Shown: positions 42,715-51,403, counted from the first letter of the stretch. The stretch: DNA of 64,000 nucleotides from Flavobacterium alkalisoli (GCF_008000935.1 NZ_CP042831.1:1798001-1862000); one strand, 5' to 3'. Notes: a model not told the origin generated them from the letters alone. A program made the numbers and translations.

Positions 42715-43296
42715 ATGTTTAAGAAAATATTTAAAAATATGAGCCAGGAAAATTCTGAAAATGTTGAAAAAGACTTGACACAGGATAATATAGTTAACGA
42801 CAATGAAGAGACTGTAAATGAAGGTATTCCTTCTGCAGAGGGGTTAACGGAAGAAGAGAAGCTTAGAGAAGAGCTGGCTAAGGAAAAAGATAAGTTTTTA
42901 CGACTTTTTGCCGAGTTTGAAAATTATAAAAAAAGAACATCTAAGGAGAGAGTTGAGCTTTTCAGGACTGCCAATCAGGAAGTTTTACAGGCTTTGTTAC
43001 CGGTTCTTGACGATTTTGACAGGGCGCTTGTGCAGATTTCAAAATCGGAAGATGAGATTCTGCTAAAAGGTGTAGAGCTTATACATAATAAACTTAAAGA
43101 TACGTTAGTGTCTAAAGGCTTAGAGCAGGTTGATATTAAAGCAGGTGACGACTTTAATGCTGACTTTGCAGAAGCAATTACACAAATACCGGCTCCCAGC
43201 GAAGATCTTAAAGGTAAGGTGGTAGATGTAGTGGAAAAAGGATATAAGCTGGGTGATAAAATTATTCGTTTCCCTAAAGTAGTTATAGGTAGCTAA
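42715..43296 (+). CDS. grpE: Nucleotide exchange factor GrpE
   Basis: A 193-residue cochaperone that releases ADP from DnaK. An acidic N-terminal part (about 8-55) leads into the long coiled coil (EEKLREELAKEKDKFLRLFAEFENYKKRTSKERVELFRTANQEVLQALLPVLDDFDRAL) and a C-terminal beta domain (ADFAEAITQIPAPSEDLKGKVVDVVEKGYKLGDKIIRFPKVVIG). ATG 42715 (MFKKIFKN) was chosen because the region before it holds the promoter; MSQEN eight codons later is an alternative. dnaJ follows 30 bp downstream. Confidence 0.95.
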   Translation: MFKKIFKNMSQENSENVEKDLTQDNIVNDNEETVNEGIPSAEGLTEEEKLREELAKEKDKFLRLFAEFENYKKRTSKERVELFRTANQEVLQALLPVLDDFDRALVQISKSEDEILLKGVELIHNKLKDTLVSKGLEQVDIKAGDDFNADFAEAITQIPAPSEDLKGKVVDVVEKGYKLGDKIIRFPKVVIGS

Positions 43297-43326
43297 TTTA
43301 GAGAACTGTAAAAAGCAAACACAAGG

Positions 43327-44451
43327 ATGAAAAAAGATTATTACGAGATACTTGGTATTGAAAAGGGCGCAACTGCCGAACAGATAAAAAAAGCCTACCG
43401 AAAGAAGGCTATTGAATATCACCCTGATAAAAACCCGGGTAACAAAGATGCGGAAGAGAACTTTAAACTGGCTGCCGAGGCTTATGAAGTACTTAGTGAT
43501 CCGAATAAAAAAGCGCGTTATGATCAGTACGGTCATGCAGCCTTTGAAAACGGAGGCTTTGGTGGCGGAGGTGGTATGAATATGGATGATATATTCAGCC
43601 AGTTTGGAGATATTTTCGGAAGTGCATTTGGCGGAGGCTTTGGTGGTTTCGGAGGTTTTGGCGGCGGAGGCGGCCAGCGCAGGATGAAAGGAAGCAATCT
43701 TCGTATTAAAGTAAAACTTAGCCTTGAAGAGATTGCTAACGGTGTAGAAAAGAAAATTAAAGTTAAGCGTAAGGTACAGGCCAAAGGTGTTAGCTTTAAA
43801 ACGTGTCCTACCTGTAACGGTACAGGTCAGGTCATGAAAATTACCAATACCATATTAGGTAGAATGCAAACGGCATCTGCCTGTCATAGTTGTGGTAGTA
43901 CCGGACAAATTATAGATTCTAAACCGAATCATGCCGATGCACAGGGTATGGTAATGGAAGATGAAACGGTTTCAATCAAGATACCTGCAGGAGTTGTAGA
44001 CGGTATGCAGTTAAAGGTTTCCGGTAAGGGTAACGATGCTCCGGGTAACAATAGTATTCCGGGAGATCTTATCGTGGCAATTGAAGAAATTGAGCACGAA
44101 ACACTAAAACGTGAAGGCGAAAATCTGCATTTAGATCTTTATATAAGCTTTGCTGAGGCTGCTTTAGGTACAAGTAAAGACATAGAAACGGTATCAGGTA
44201 AGGTAAGAATTAAGCTGGAGGAAGGTATTCAGTCAGGTAAAATTTTAAGGCTTAAAGGTAAAGGTATACCTAGCATCAATAGCTACGGAAGTGGCGATTT
44301 ACTTGTACATGTTAACGTGTGGACACCTAAAAAACTAAGTAAGGAGCAAAGGCAATTCTTTGAGAATTCCCTTACAGATGAAAACTTTACTCCGAACCCT
44401 GAAAAGTCGGATAAATCTTTTTTTGAAAAAGTTAAAGATATGTTTTCATAA
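43327..44451 (+). CDS. dnaJ: Chaperone DnaJ with two-motif zinc region
   Basis: A 374-residue Hsp40 that stimulates DnaK ATPase and delivers substrates. The J domain (1-68) has HPD at 32-34. The Gly/Phe-rich region is at about 76-118. Classical DnaJ has four CxxCxGxG motifs binding two zinc ions. Here only two are present, CPTCNGTG (C160, C163) and CHSCGSTG (C186, C189), in the place of motifs 2 and 3, so only one zinc site is expected. The C-terminal substrate-binding domains are complete ([25 protein letters not shown] to [11 protein letters not shown]). Operon with grpE. Confidence 0.95.
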   Translation: MKKDYYEILGIEKGATAEQIKKAYRKKAIEYHPDKNPGNKDAEENFKLAAEAYEVLSDPNKKARYDQYGHAAFENGGFGGGGGMNMDDIFSQFGDIFGSAFGGGFGGFGGFGGGGGQRRMKGSNLRIKVKLSLEEIANGVEKKIKVKRKVQAKGVSFKTCPTCNGTGQVMKITNTILGRMQTASACHSCGSTGQIIDSKPNHADAQGMVMEDETVSIKIPAGVVDGMQLKVSGKGNDAPGNNSIPGDLIVAIEEIEHETLKREGENLHLDLYISFAEAALGTSKDIETVSGKVRIKLEEGIQSGKILRLKGKGIPSINSYGSGDLLVHVNVWTPKKLSKEQRQFFENSLTDENFTPNPEKSDKSFFEKVKDMFS

Positions 44452-44474
44452 TTTAAGATAAATTTATATATTTG

Positions 44475-44506
44475 AAATTCACTAGGTAACTAGTGAATTT
44501 TTCTTT
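44475..44506 (+). terminator. grpE-dnaJ terminator 1
   Basis: AAATTCACTAG and CTAGTGAATTT pair around a GTAA tetraloop, with a T-rich tract after it. Confidence 0.8.
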
Positions 44507-44521
44507 TTCATAGCAATTTTT

Positions 44522-44553
44522 CCCATCCTTATGCCAATAAGGGTGGGTTTTTT
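44522..44553 (+). terminator. grpE-dnaJ terminator 2
   Basis: CCCATCCTTA and TAAGGGTGGG pair (one G-U) with six T residues following; a backup terminator 20 bp after the first. Confidence 0.75.
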
Positions 44554-44593
44554 ATTTATCTTTATATTATAACGTACAATAACCATTTTTATT

Positions 44594-45025
44594 ATGAAGA
44601 ATTTAATTGTTAAATCAATTTTCGTATTAATTATTGCAGCTTCACTTACCGGATGTGGTGAAAATGAAACCAAAGAAATTTATTGTGGTACAGAAATGTC
44701 AGCATTTCAGGCTATGGAACTGAAAAAAACAGGTGATGCCGGATATAAGTTTTCGGATGATGATAAAAAGCTGGCGGCTGATATGATTGAAAAGCTTAAT
44801 GCAATGTACGATGGCAAGTATAAATTTAATCTGGGTTTTATAGAAAGAGACAGTGAGAAAATAAGTTTGTACGTTATTGTGCCGGATGATAAAGAAGTAA
44901 TGGAGAAAGTAAGCTGCTTTTTACTACAAAATGATTTTGAAGGGAGACTTCCTAAAACCAGAAACCTTTTGTTCTATACAGAATCGTATGATAAGCTGCT
45001 TATAGGGATAAAAAGTAAAAAGTAA
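44594..45025 (+). CDS. Hypothetical small lipoprotein
   Basis: A 143-residue protein with a lipoprotein signal (MKNLIVKSIFVLIIAASLTGC; cysteine at residue 21). The mature part contains a cysteine in EIYCGTEM and another in EKVSCFLL. The predicted fold mixes helices (DDDKKLAADMIEKLNAMYDG) and strands. I do not recognise a family. Monocistronic, ended by an unusually long hairpin. Confidence 0.65.
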   Translation: MKNLIVKSIFVLIIAASLTGCGENETKEIYCGTEMSAFQAMELKKTGDAGYKFSDDDKKLAADMIEKLNAMYDGKYKFNLGFIERDSEKISLYVIVPDDKEVMEKVSCFLLQNDFEGRLPKTRNLLFYTESYDKLLIGIKSKK

Positions 45026-45028
45026 TGT

Positions 45029-45084
45029 AATCATATAAAAAGAAAGAGCGGCATATTATTGCCGCTCTTTCTTTTTATATGATT
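45029..45084. terminator. Bidirectional terminator with a 24-bp perfect stem
   Basis: Positions 45029-45052 and 45061-45084 are exact inverted copies around ATATTATT; the GC core is GAGCGGC/GCCGCTC and the outer arm is AT-rich. It serves the convergent lipoprotein and HAD genes. Confidence 0.85.
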
Positions 45085-45089
45085 AATTC

Positions 45090-45707
45090 TTAAACCTCTT
45101 CCATTGTGATTATTTTTTTCTCAAACAGTTCCGTTACATCTTCGTTTTCCGGATTGAGTGTCCATATCTTAAAGCCTAATGCTTCGGCAGCATCGGTATT
45201 AAATTTTTTATCGTCTATAAGCAATGTGCGCTTAGGGTGTATGTCGTGATTATTTATAAGGTAGTTGTAGGCTTCTACATCCGGTTTTCGGGCTCCTATC
45301 TCATGGGAAAAATAAACCCTCTCAAAACACTGGTAGAAATCCATATAAAAAGAAGCTCCTGCATCATGCTCAAACTTTTCTATGTGTATAGGATCGGTAT
45401 TGCTTAGCAGAAAGCAGCGATAATTAGCTGAGAGCTTTTGAAGGAACTCCAGTCTGTATAGCGGAAAGTCTCCTATGCCGGCATTCCAGGCTTCGCGTAT
45501 TCTTCCGGGATCGGCATTGGGTATGTAGGCTTTAATTCCCCTAAGGAAATCAACCTCTTTAATCTTTCCTGTTTCAAACCTTTTTTCAAGTCTGTCCAAT
45601 TCTTCAGTCCATTCTTTAAGTCCCAGGTTTTTCAGCGCATTATCGCGGGCTACATTATCTTTATTGATAAAAACATCGCCGAAATCAAATATAATAGTGT
45701 TAATCAT
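45090..45707 (-). CDS. HAD family hydrolase
   Basis: A 205-residue haloacid-dehalogenase superfamily phosphatase. Motif I is FDFGDVFI, where the second conserved Asp (DxD) is kept as D-F-G-D. Motif II is LLSNTDPIHI, motif III the Lys in GARKPDVEAY, and motif IV LLIDDKKFNTDAAEALGF. The helical cap follows motif I. Such IA-subclass enzymes include YihX-like sugar phosphatases. Overlap of 8 bp with the end of ribD suggests translational coupling; since the phosphatase that acts on the riboflavin intermediate after RibD is usually a HAD enzyme, that role is an attractive but unproven option. Confidence 0.88.
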   Translation of the reverse strand: MINTIIFDFGDVFINKDNVARDNALKNLGLKEWTEELDRLEKRFETGKIKEVDFLRGIKAYIPNADPGRIREAWNAGIGDFPLYRLEFLQKLSANYRCFLLSNTDPIHIEKFEHDAGASFYMDFYQCFERVYFSHEIGARKPDVEAYNYLINNHDIHPKRTLLIDDKKFNTDAAEALGFKIWTLNPENEDVTELFEKKIITMEEV

Positions 45708-46770
45708 GATTCCTGAAAATTAAAAGTTCGTCATTAAGTACGCTGTACCTTTTTGTTGCTGTGGCGTTTAATACCGGTGCTTTTATCCCTTCATGAAAAA
45801 GGGTTTCACCTTTAAAAACCCTGGCCTCATCCCACAAACTATAATCAATAAAAGTTTGGAGGGTTTGCCTTCCGCCCTCAATAATGACCGACTGAATGTT
45901 ATGTTGGTATAACACCTGCGTTATCTGCCGGGGGAGGCTCTCGTTAAAATCTATTTTTTCAAAAAGGAAATTCCCTAAGTTAGGCAAATTCGTTTTTTCT
46001 GTCAAGATAATTGTGTTTATTTTTTGATTTTTAACAAAATAACTGTCTGGTATTCTGTTGCTTCTGTCTAAGATGATTCTTGTAGGGTTTGGCCCTGTCC
46101 AGTCTCTTACGTCAAGTTTTGGGTTATCGTCTAAAACCGTCTTTGTGCCGGCGAGTATGCCCATTTCTTCGCTGCGCCATTTATGTACCAACTGCCTGGA
46201 ATAAAGGTTAGTTATCCAAACAGGTTTTTTGCTTTTTAATGTGCCGTCGTCGTTTCTGTTTTTTTGCGACGGACTTATAAAGCCATCGGCAGTTTCGGCC
46301 CACTTTAATATTATATAAGGGCGTTGCTTTTCATGAAAAGTAAAAAAGCGTCGGTTAAATTCACGACATTCTTTTTCTAATACTCCTACAATTACTTCGC
46401 GTCCTGCCTCTTTAAGTTTTCTTATTCCGTTGCCCGCTACCTTTTCATGCGGATCTGTTGTTCCTACTACTATGGTTTTTATTTGCTGCTGTATAATCAG
46501 GTCACAACAAGGAGGGGTTTTTCCGTAATGACTACAGGGCTCCAGGCTAACGTAAAGAGTAGATAGTGGAATTAAATCCCTGTCTTCTTCCTTTACGGAA
46601 TTAACGCAATTTACCTCTCCATGAGGTCCTCCGTAAGGAGATGTGTGTCCTTCTCCTATAATTTTTCCGTTATATACAAGTACAGCCCCTACAGAGGGGT
46701 TGGGCATGGCTTCTCTTAAACCTTGTGCGGCAAGGTCAAGACAGCGTTGCATGTAAAGTTCGTGGTTCAT
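45700..46770 (-). CDS. ribD: Bifunctional riboflavin deaminase/reductase RibD
   Basis: A 356-residue enzyme that deaminates diaminohydroxyphosphoribosylaminopyrimidine and then reduces the ribosyl side chain. The N-terminal cytidine-deaminase-like domain (about 1-145) has zinc ligands in PHGEVNCV and PCSHYGKTPPCCDLI; the usual H-A-E is H-G-E here. The C-terminal reductase domain (about 150-356) contains ILKWAETADGFISP and VIIEGGRQTLQTFID. The start overlaps nothing upstream. It is followed by the HAD gene with an 8-bp overlap. Confidence 0.95.
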   Translation of the reverse strand: MNHELYMQRCLDLAAQGLREAMPNPSVGAVLVYNGKIIGEGHTSPYGGPHGEVNCVNSVKEEDRDLIPLSTLYVSLEPCSHYGKTPPCCDLIIQQQIKTIVVGTTDPHEKVAGNGIRKLKEAGREVIVGVLEKECREFNRRFFTFHEKQRPYIILKWAETADGFISPSQKNRNDDGTLKSKKPVWITNLYSRQLVHKWRSEEMGILAGTKTVLDDNPKLDVRDWTGPNPTRIILDRSNRIPDSYFVKNQKINTIILTEKTNLPNLGNFLFEKIDFNESLPRQITQVLYQHNIQSVIIEGGRQTLQTFIDYSLWDEARVFKGETLFHEGIKAPVLNATATKRYSVLNDELLIFRNHD

Positions 46771-46789
46771 GGGTAGCGTAGTAAAACAT

Positions 46790-46797
46790 CAAAGTTA
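46790..46797 (-). promoter_or_regulatory. ribD -7 box
   Basis: The minus strand reads TAACTTTG (TAnnTTTG), 19 bp before the ribD ATG. Confidence 0.5.
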
Positions 46798-46830
46798 CAA
46801 AGTTTTATGCAGTGACAATTTCAAATTGAG

Positions 46831-46838
46831 TAGTTTTG
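46831..46838 (+). promoter_or_regulatory. -7 box of the GNAT-prmC operon
   Basis: TAGTTTTG matches TAnnTTTG, only 4 bp before the ATG at 46843, which implies a leaderless or nearly leaderless transcript. Confidence 0.5.
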
Positions 46839-46842
46839 CAAA

Positions 46843-47331
46843 ATGGATTCGGTTATCATCAGGCCAATAGTAAAAGAAGATAATTTAGCGATTGCAAGGG
46901 TAATTCGCCATGTACTTATAGAACATAATGTTCCTAAGGTAGGTACGGCTTATGCCGATGCCTCCCTGGACTGTATGTTTGAAACTTACAGTGTGTCCGG
47001 CTCGATATATTATGTGGTGGAAAAAAATGGCAAAATTATTGGAGGAGCAGGTATAGCACCTTTAGAGAACGGGCCTGAAGATACCTGCGAGTTGCAGAAG
47101 ATGTATTTCCTGAGTGAAGCAAGAGGGCTGGGGCTAGGAGAGAAAATGATGCAAAAATGTTTGGAAAGCGCTTCGGGTTTTGGCTTTAAAAGATGTTATT
47201 TAGAAACCATGCCATACATGGAGAGTGCACAAAAGCTGTACAAAAAGTCAGGGTTTAATTATCTTGATGCGCCTATGGGCTGTACGGGGCATAGTTCCTG
47301 TCCTGTATGGATGATAAAAGAAATGAATTAA
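46843..47331 (+). CDS. GNAT family N-acetyltransferase
   Basis: A 162-residue acetyltransferase. Motif A is ELQKMYFLSEARGLGLGEKMMQKCLESA (acetyl-CoA pyrophosphate loop R-G-L-G-L-G), followed by YLETMPYMESAQKLYKKSGFNYLDAPMG of motif B. Substrate unknown; the C-terminal PMGCTGHSSCPVWMIKEM is a pattern I associate with Bacteroidota members. prmC begins 3 bp after the stop, so the two form an operon; a functional link is not obvious. Confidence 0.9.
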   Translation: MDSVIIRPIVKEDNLAIARVIRHVLIEHNVPKVGTAYADASLDCMFETYSVSGSIYYVVEKNGKIIGGAGIAPLENGPEDTCELQKMYFLSEARGLGLGEKMMQKCLESASGFGFKRCYLETMPYMESAQKLYKKSGFNYLDAPMGCTGHSSCPVWMIKEMN

Positions 47332-47334
47332 CCA

Positions 47335-48183
47335 ATGAACATTAGAGAGTACCGTAGTTTTTTTCTGGAGAAGCTAAGTGCTGTTTATGATGCAGCAGAA
47401 GCTGAAAGCCTTTTTTATATATGTCTTGAAAACCTGAAAAGGTGGAAAAAGATAGATCTTGCCATGAATAGTAATGCCGAGCTGACAAGAATAGAGCTTA
47501 TAAAGTGGAATGAGGTTCTTACCGAACTGGAAGAACAACGCCCCATACAATATATCTTTGAGAATGCCCATTTTTATGGACTTGAATTCTTTGTGAATGA
47601 GAGCACGCTTATTCCGCGTCCCGAAACGGAAGAACTGGTAGAGTGGATTATTAATGAAAATAAAAACAAAAAAGATATAAAGATTCTGGACATAGGTACC
47701 GGTAGTGGCTGTATAGCTATTACACTGGCCAAAAACCTGCCTAATGCAAAAGTTTTTGCTATAGATGTGTCTAAGGATGCCTTAGCGACGGCAAAAAGAA
47801 ATGCTATTCGAAATACAGCTGACGTTACTTTTATAGAAAAGGATATACTGACAACAGAATCACTTCCCGAAAGTTTTGATGTAATTGTGTCTAACCCTCC
47901 TTATGTACGTAATCTGGAAAAGCATGAGATTAAGAAAAACGTACTGGCATTTGAACCTCACCTGGCACTTTTTGTAGATGATAACGACCCTTTGCTTTTT
48001 TACAGGAAAATAGCACAGCTTGCTAAAGCCAGTTTGCCTAAAGAGGGGAAGCTTTATTTTGAGATAAATCAATACTTAGGGCCTGAAACAGTAACTATGC
48101 TTGAGGAAAATTTTTATGATGATGTAGTGCTTAAAAAAGATATTTATGACAATGACCGTATGGTTGCAGCCACTATTAAATAA
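47335..48183 (+). CDS. prmC: Release factor glutamine methyltransferase
   Basis: A 282-residue SAM-dependent enzyme that methylates the Gln of the GGQ motif in release factors RF1 and RF2, raising termination efficiency. An N-terminal helical domain (about 1-90) precedes the Rossmann core with ILDIGTGSGCIAITLA (SAM binding), VFAIDVSKDAL and the catalytic NPPY in VSNPPYVRN. RPETEELVEW is the family signature. The stop is immediately adjacent to the convergent ABC permease stop. Confidence 0.95.
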   Translation: MNIREYRSFFLEKLSAVYDAAEAESLFYICLENLKRWKKIDLAMNSNAELTRIELIKWNEVLTELEEQRPIQYIFENAHFYGLEFFVNESTLIPRPETEELVEWIINENKNKKDIKILDIGTGSGCIAITLAKNLPNAKVFAIDVSKDALATAKRNAIRNTADVTFIEKDILTTESLPESFDVIVSNPPYVRNLEKHEIKKNVLAFEPHLALFVDDNDPLLFYRKIAQLAKASLPKEGKLYFEINQYLGPETVTMLEENFYDDVVLKKDIYDNDRMVAATIK

Positions 48184-49425
48184 TTACTCATAACGCAAAG
48201 ACTCTACAGGGTCTAAAGCTGCAGCCTTAATTGCAGGGTAAGCCCCAGAAACTATAGTTACGACAAATACCGTACCGAAGGCAGCCATTGTGGCTGTCCA
48301 TGGCATAGGGAAAGAACCATTTATAAGAAGTGAGACCCCAAAACCGGTAAGTAGACCCAATAATAGTCCTAATACGCCACCAAAAAAGCTTATTATCAGT
48401 GTTTCTGTAAAAAATTGCATGGCAATGGTATTCTTGGTAGCTCCTAATGATTTGCGGACCCCGATTTCCCGTGTACGCTCGGTTACCGATACCAGCATGA
48501 TATTCATAAGGGCTATGGAAGAACCAAAAACGGTAATGATACCTATTAGCCAGGCGGCTGTTCCTAAAATTCCTATTTGAGTAATAAGTCTTTGTAATAA
48601 TTCATCGCTACGTTCTACGCCAAAATTGTCGCCTTCTACAGGGTTTAGTTTTCTTACCCTTCGCATGGTAATTATAGCTTCGTCTACAGCACCGTCTATC
48701 ATATCCTGATTTTCGGTTTTTACCTTTATATCGTAGTTTATATTAGGTGCGGTAAATAATGACCTCGCTACCTGAATAGGTAACAGCACCCTTAAATCCT
48801 GTCTGTTGCCAAAAGTAGATCCCTGTTCTTTTAAAACACCTATAACCTTAAACTTTGCGCCTCTTATAGATAGGGTTCTGCCTATTGGGTTTACATCTTT
48901 TAAAAGCCCTTTCTCAAAGTCAGAGCCAACAATACATACATAGTTGTTGTTTTCAATATCAAACGAGGTAAAGTTTCGGCCTTTTGTGGTTTCAAGTCCG
49001 GAATTAGGCATGAAATAATGGTCTACCCCCAGTATATTAATTTCAGGATCGGTCTTTTCGGCACCATATTTTACTTCAATACCGCTGGCAGCTGTAAAGG
49101 AAAGTGAAACAGTAGAAAGCGGGAAGTTATATTTTTCCTGAAAAGCTTTGGCCTGAGGGTATGTAATGGTTGGGTTAACCTTTACTTCATTGGAGTTTTG
49201 TCTTATCTGCTCGGAAAAATCATAACGGCTGATGGAAAAGGTATTAGTCCCCATGCTTGAAAAATTGCCTGTAATAGTATTTTCTAATACGGTTACTGCT
49301 GCAAGAATACCTACCAGTCCCCATATACCAACTCCAATAATAAGTACTGTAAGTATGGTGCGAAGCAATTGTGTTTTTATGGAACTGAAGGCTATTTTTG
49401 TATTTTCCCTAAACAGGCTAAACAT
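48184..49425 (-). CDS. ABC transporter permease, MacB/FtsX type
   Basis: A 413-residue inner-membrane protein. Membrane helix 1 is at about 20-42 (ILTVLIIGVGIWGLVGILAAVT), the periplasmic MacB core domain at about 50-275, and the FtsX domain with three helices at about 285-405 (WLIGIITVFGSSIALMNIMLVSVTERTREIGVRKSLGATKNTI, SFFGGVLGLLLGLLTGFGVSLLI). TERTREIGVRKSLGA is diagnostic. It needs a separate ATPase, which is not in the neighbourhood. Likely exports a peptide, lipid or lipoprotein; substrate unknown. Confidence 0.92.
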   Translation of the reverse strand: MFSLFRENTKIAFSSIKTQLLRTILTVLIIGVGIWGLVGILAAVTVLENTITGNFSSMGTNTFSISRYDFSEQIRQNSNEVKVNPTITYPQAKAFQEKYNFPLSTVSLSFTAASGIEVKYGAEKTDPEINILGVDHYFMPNSGLETTKGRNFTSFDIENNNYVCIVGSDFEKGLLKDVNPIGRTLSIRGAKFKVIGVLKEQGSTFGNRQDLRVLLPIQVARSLFTAPNINYDIKVKTENQDMIDGAVDEAIITMRRVRKLNPVEGDNFGVERSDELLQRLITQIGILGTAAWLIGIITVFGSSIALMNIMLVSVTERTREIGVRKSLGATKNTIAMQFFTETLIISFFGGVLGLLLGLLTGFGVSLLINGSFPMPWTATMAAFGTVFVVTIVSGAYPAIKAAALDPVESLRYE

Positions 49426-49558
49426 AAATTATGATTTTAGCCACTAAAATACATAATTTGTTTCATGTTTGCAGCGTAAATTAATCAGGATGGTGTTATG
49501 TAAGCTTAAAAGGTAATAATAGTAGGCAAAAGCCTTAAGCTAAAAGCGCAAACTGTAT

Positions 49559-49566
49559 TATATTTG
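49559..49566 (+). promoter_or_regulatory. hisS -7 box
   Basis: TATATTTG matches TAnnTTTG, 25 bp before the hisS ATG. Confidence 0.55.
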
Positions 49567-49591
49567 CAATTAAATTAAAATAAGATTTACT

Positions 49592-50962
49592 ATGGCACAA
49601 AAACCGGGAATTCCTAAAGGTACAAGAGATTTTTCACCATCAGAGGTGGCTAAACGTCAATATATAATATCGGCGATAAAGCATCATTTTGAGACTTTTG
49701 GATTTCAGCCAATAGAAACTCCTACATTCGAAAACTCATCTACCTTAATGGGTAAGTATGGGGAAGAAGGAGACAGACTTATTTTTAAGATACTTAATTC
49801 CGGAGATTTTCTTGCAAATACTGATGTAACTTTATTAGAAAATAAAGACAGTAATAAAATAGCGTCTCAAATTTCAGAAAAAGCACTTCGTTATGACTTA
49901 ACAGTGCCTTTTGCCCGTTATGTGGTGCAGCACCAAAACGATATTGTATTCCCTTTTAAGCGTTACCAGATACAACCGGTATGGAGAGCTGATAAGCCTC
50001 AAAAAAGCCGTTACAGGGAGTTTTATCAGTGTGATGCCGATGTGGTTGGTTCTAAGTCGTTATGGCAGGAGGTTGAATTTGTACAGCTCTATGATAATGT
50101 TTTTACTTCTTTAGGGCTTAACGGAGTAACGATTAAGATTAATAACCGTAAAATACTTTCGGGTATAGCTGAAGTTATAGGAGCAAAAGATAAGCTTATA
50201 GATTTTACTGTTGCTTTAGATAAGCTGGACAAAATAGGAGAAGATGGTGTTAAGAAGGAAATGCTTGAAAAAGGCTTAAGCGAAGATGCAATACAAAAGG
50301 TACAGCCACTATTTAATTTTACAGGAACCATTAACGAAAAGTTGCATAAGTTAAATACTTTACTGGCTTCGTCTGAAGAAGGTTTGAAAGGTGTAGAGGA
50401 ACTTCGCTTTATATGTGATAATGTTACTGCTGTAGGTCTTGGCGAGTCTGTACTGGATCTTGATGTTACTTTAGCACGCGGACTTAACTATTATACCGGA
50501 GCTATATTTGAGGTTTCGGCACCTGCCGGAGTAAAAATAGGTTCTATAGGAGGAGGCGGCAGATATGATGACCTTACCGGTATATTCGGTTTAAAGAATA
50601 TGAGCGGTGTAGGTATATCATTTGGTTTAGACAGGATTTATGATGTAATAGAAGAGCTTAAATTATTCCCTGAGACTGTAACAGAAGCTACAAAGGTTCT
50701 ATTTATAAACTTTGGTGATAACGAATCGTTATATGCTGTAAAAGCAATAAAGAAATTAAGGGAGAGCGGAATCAAATCAGAACTTTATCCTGATGCGGCC
50801 AAAATAGGAAAACAGTTTCAGCACGCAGATAAAAGAGAAATACCTTTTGCGGTATTGACAGGTGCAGAAGAAATAGCTAATAATACGTTTACTTTAAAAG
50901 ACTTAAAATCGGGTGAACAGGCTCTGGTTAACCTTGATGAGTTAAAACAAAAACTTCAATAA
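49592..50962 (+). CDS. hisS: Histidine-tRNA ligase
   Basis: A 456-residue class II aminoacyl-tRNA synthetase charging tRNA-His. The N-terminal KGTRDFSP is the family signature. Motif 2 is in RYQIQPVWRADKPQKSRYREFYQCDADVVG. The histidine-specific loop RGLNYYTGAIFEV and motif 3 (IGGGGRYDDLTGIFG, GVGISFGLDRIYDVI) are present. The C-terminal anticodon-binding domain starts at about 365 (VLFINFGDNESLYAVKAIKKLRESGIKSELYP). Monocistronic. Confidence 0.97.
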   Translation: MAQKPGIPKGTRDFSPSEVAKRQYIISAIKHHFETFGFQPIETPTFENSSTLMGKYGEEGDRLIFKILNSGDFLANTDVTLLENKDSNKIASQISEKALRYDLTVPFARYVVQHQNDIVFPFKRYQIQPVWRADKPQKSRYREFYQCDADVVGSKSLWQEVEFVQLYDNVFTSLGLNGVTIKINNRKILSGIAEVIGAKDKLIDFTVALDKLDKIGEDGVKKEMLEKGLSEDAIQKVQPLFNFTGTINEKLHKLNTLLASSEEGLKGVEELRFICDNVTAVGLGESVLDLDVTLARGLNYYTGAIFEVSAPAGVKIGSIGGGGRYDDLTGIFGLKNMSGVGISFGLDRIYDVIEELKLFPETVTEATKVLFINFGDNESLYAVKAIKKLRESGIKSELYPDAAKIGKQFQHADKREIPFAVLTGAEEIANNTFTLKDLKSGEQALVNLDELKQKLQ

Positions 50963-50969
50963 TACAGTT

Positions 50970-50996
50970 AAGCCTCTTGAAAAGAGGCTTTTTTTA
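50970..50996. terminator. hisS terminator
   Basis: AAGCCTCTT and AAGAGGCTT pair around GAA with seven T residues after it; it also flanks the convergent small gene. Confidence 0.85.
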
Positions 50997-51224
50997 TGTT
51001 TCAATAGTCTGGATTCTGTTTCGGGTTACAAGACCTGTAGTATCTTCAAGTATTTCTATCCCTAATATTTCAAAAGGGCGTTCTATAAAGCCGTGTATGG
51101 ATATATAATCTATAGCCAGGGTATCAAAACTATCAGGATGAAGGACAATGGCAACACTATCCGTTAGCTCGTTTTCGAGTATGAAGTCCCTGATTCCGGC
51201 AAAATTTATTTTACTATTTTGCAT
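50994..51224 (-). CDS. Small protein of an unrecognised paralogous family (copy 1)
   Basis: A 76-residue cytoplasmic protein with no signal peptide or membrane segment. It shares with copy 2 the blocks IRDFILENELTDSVAIVLHPDSFDTL and IERPFEILGIEILEDTTG (over 50% identical by eye). Acidic, predicted alpha-beta. I do not recognise a named family. Three members occur within 2.6 kb. The LHPxxF...GIxIxxDN pattern faintly recalls the P-domain of HK97-fold capsid or encapsulin proteins, but this is speculative. Confidence 0.65.
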   Translation of the reverse strand: MQNSKINFAGIRDFILENELTDSVAIVLHPDSFDTLAIDYISIHGFIERPFEILGIEILEDTTGLVTRNRIQTIET

Positions 51225-51348
51225 GTTTAAGTTGTTTGGTAATCAGGTATTTATTGGGAGGTTAATTGTACTGCAATTTGCAACTTTATTGCCATAGTAT
51301 GTGTTATGCTATTTTACTTTAATAGTTATAAGATTGTGAGGTAAACAA

Positions 51349-51376
51349 AAAAATCCGGCCTTATGACCGGATTTTT
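51349..51376 (-). terminator. Terminator of small-protein copy 2
   Basis: AAATCCGG and CCGGATTT pair, with internal near-complementary bases around TTATGA, and A and T tracts on both sides; it lies 28 bp after the stop at 51404. Confidence 0.75.
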
Positions 51377-51403
51377 TGTGATTTTGGTTAGCAAGATGAA
51401 TTT

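Noticed and set aside
43533..43784. A proline-rich minus-strand frame
   Set aside because: Antisense shadow of the Gly/Phe-rich region of dnaJ.
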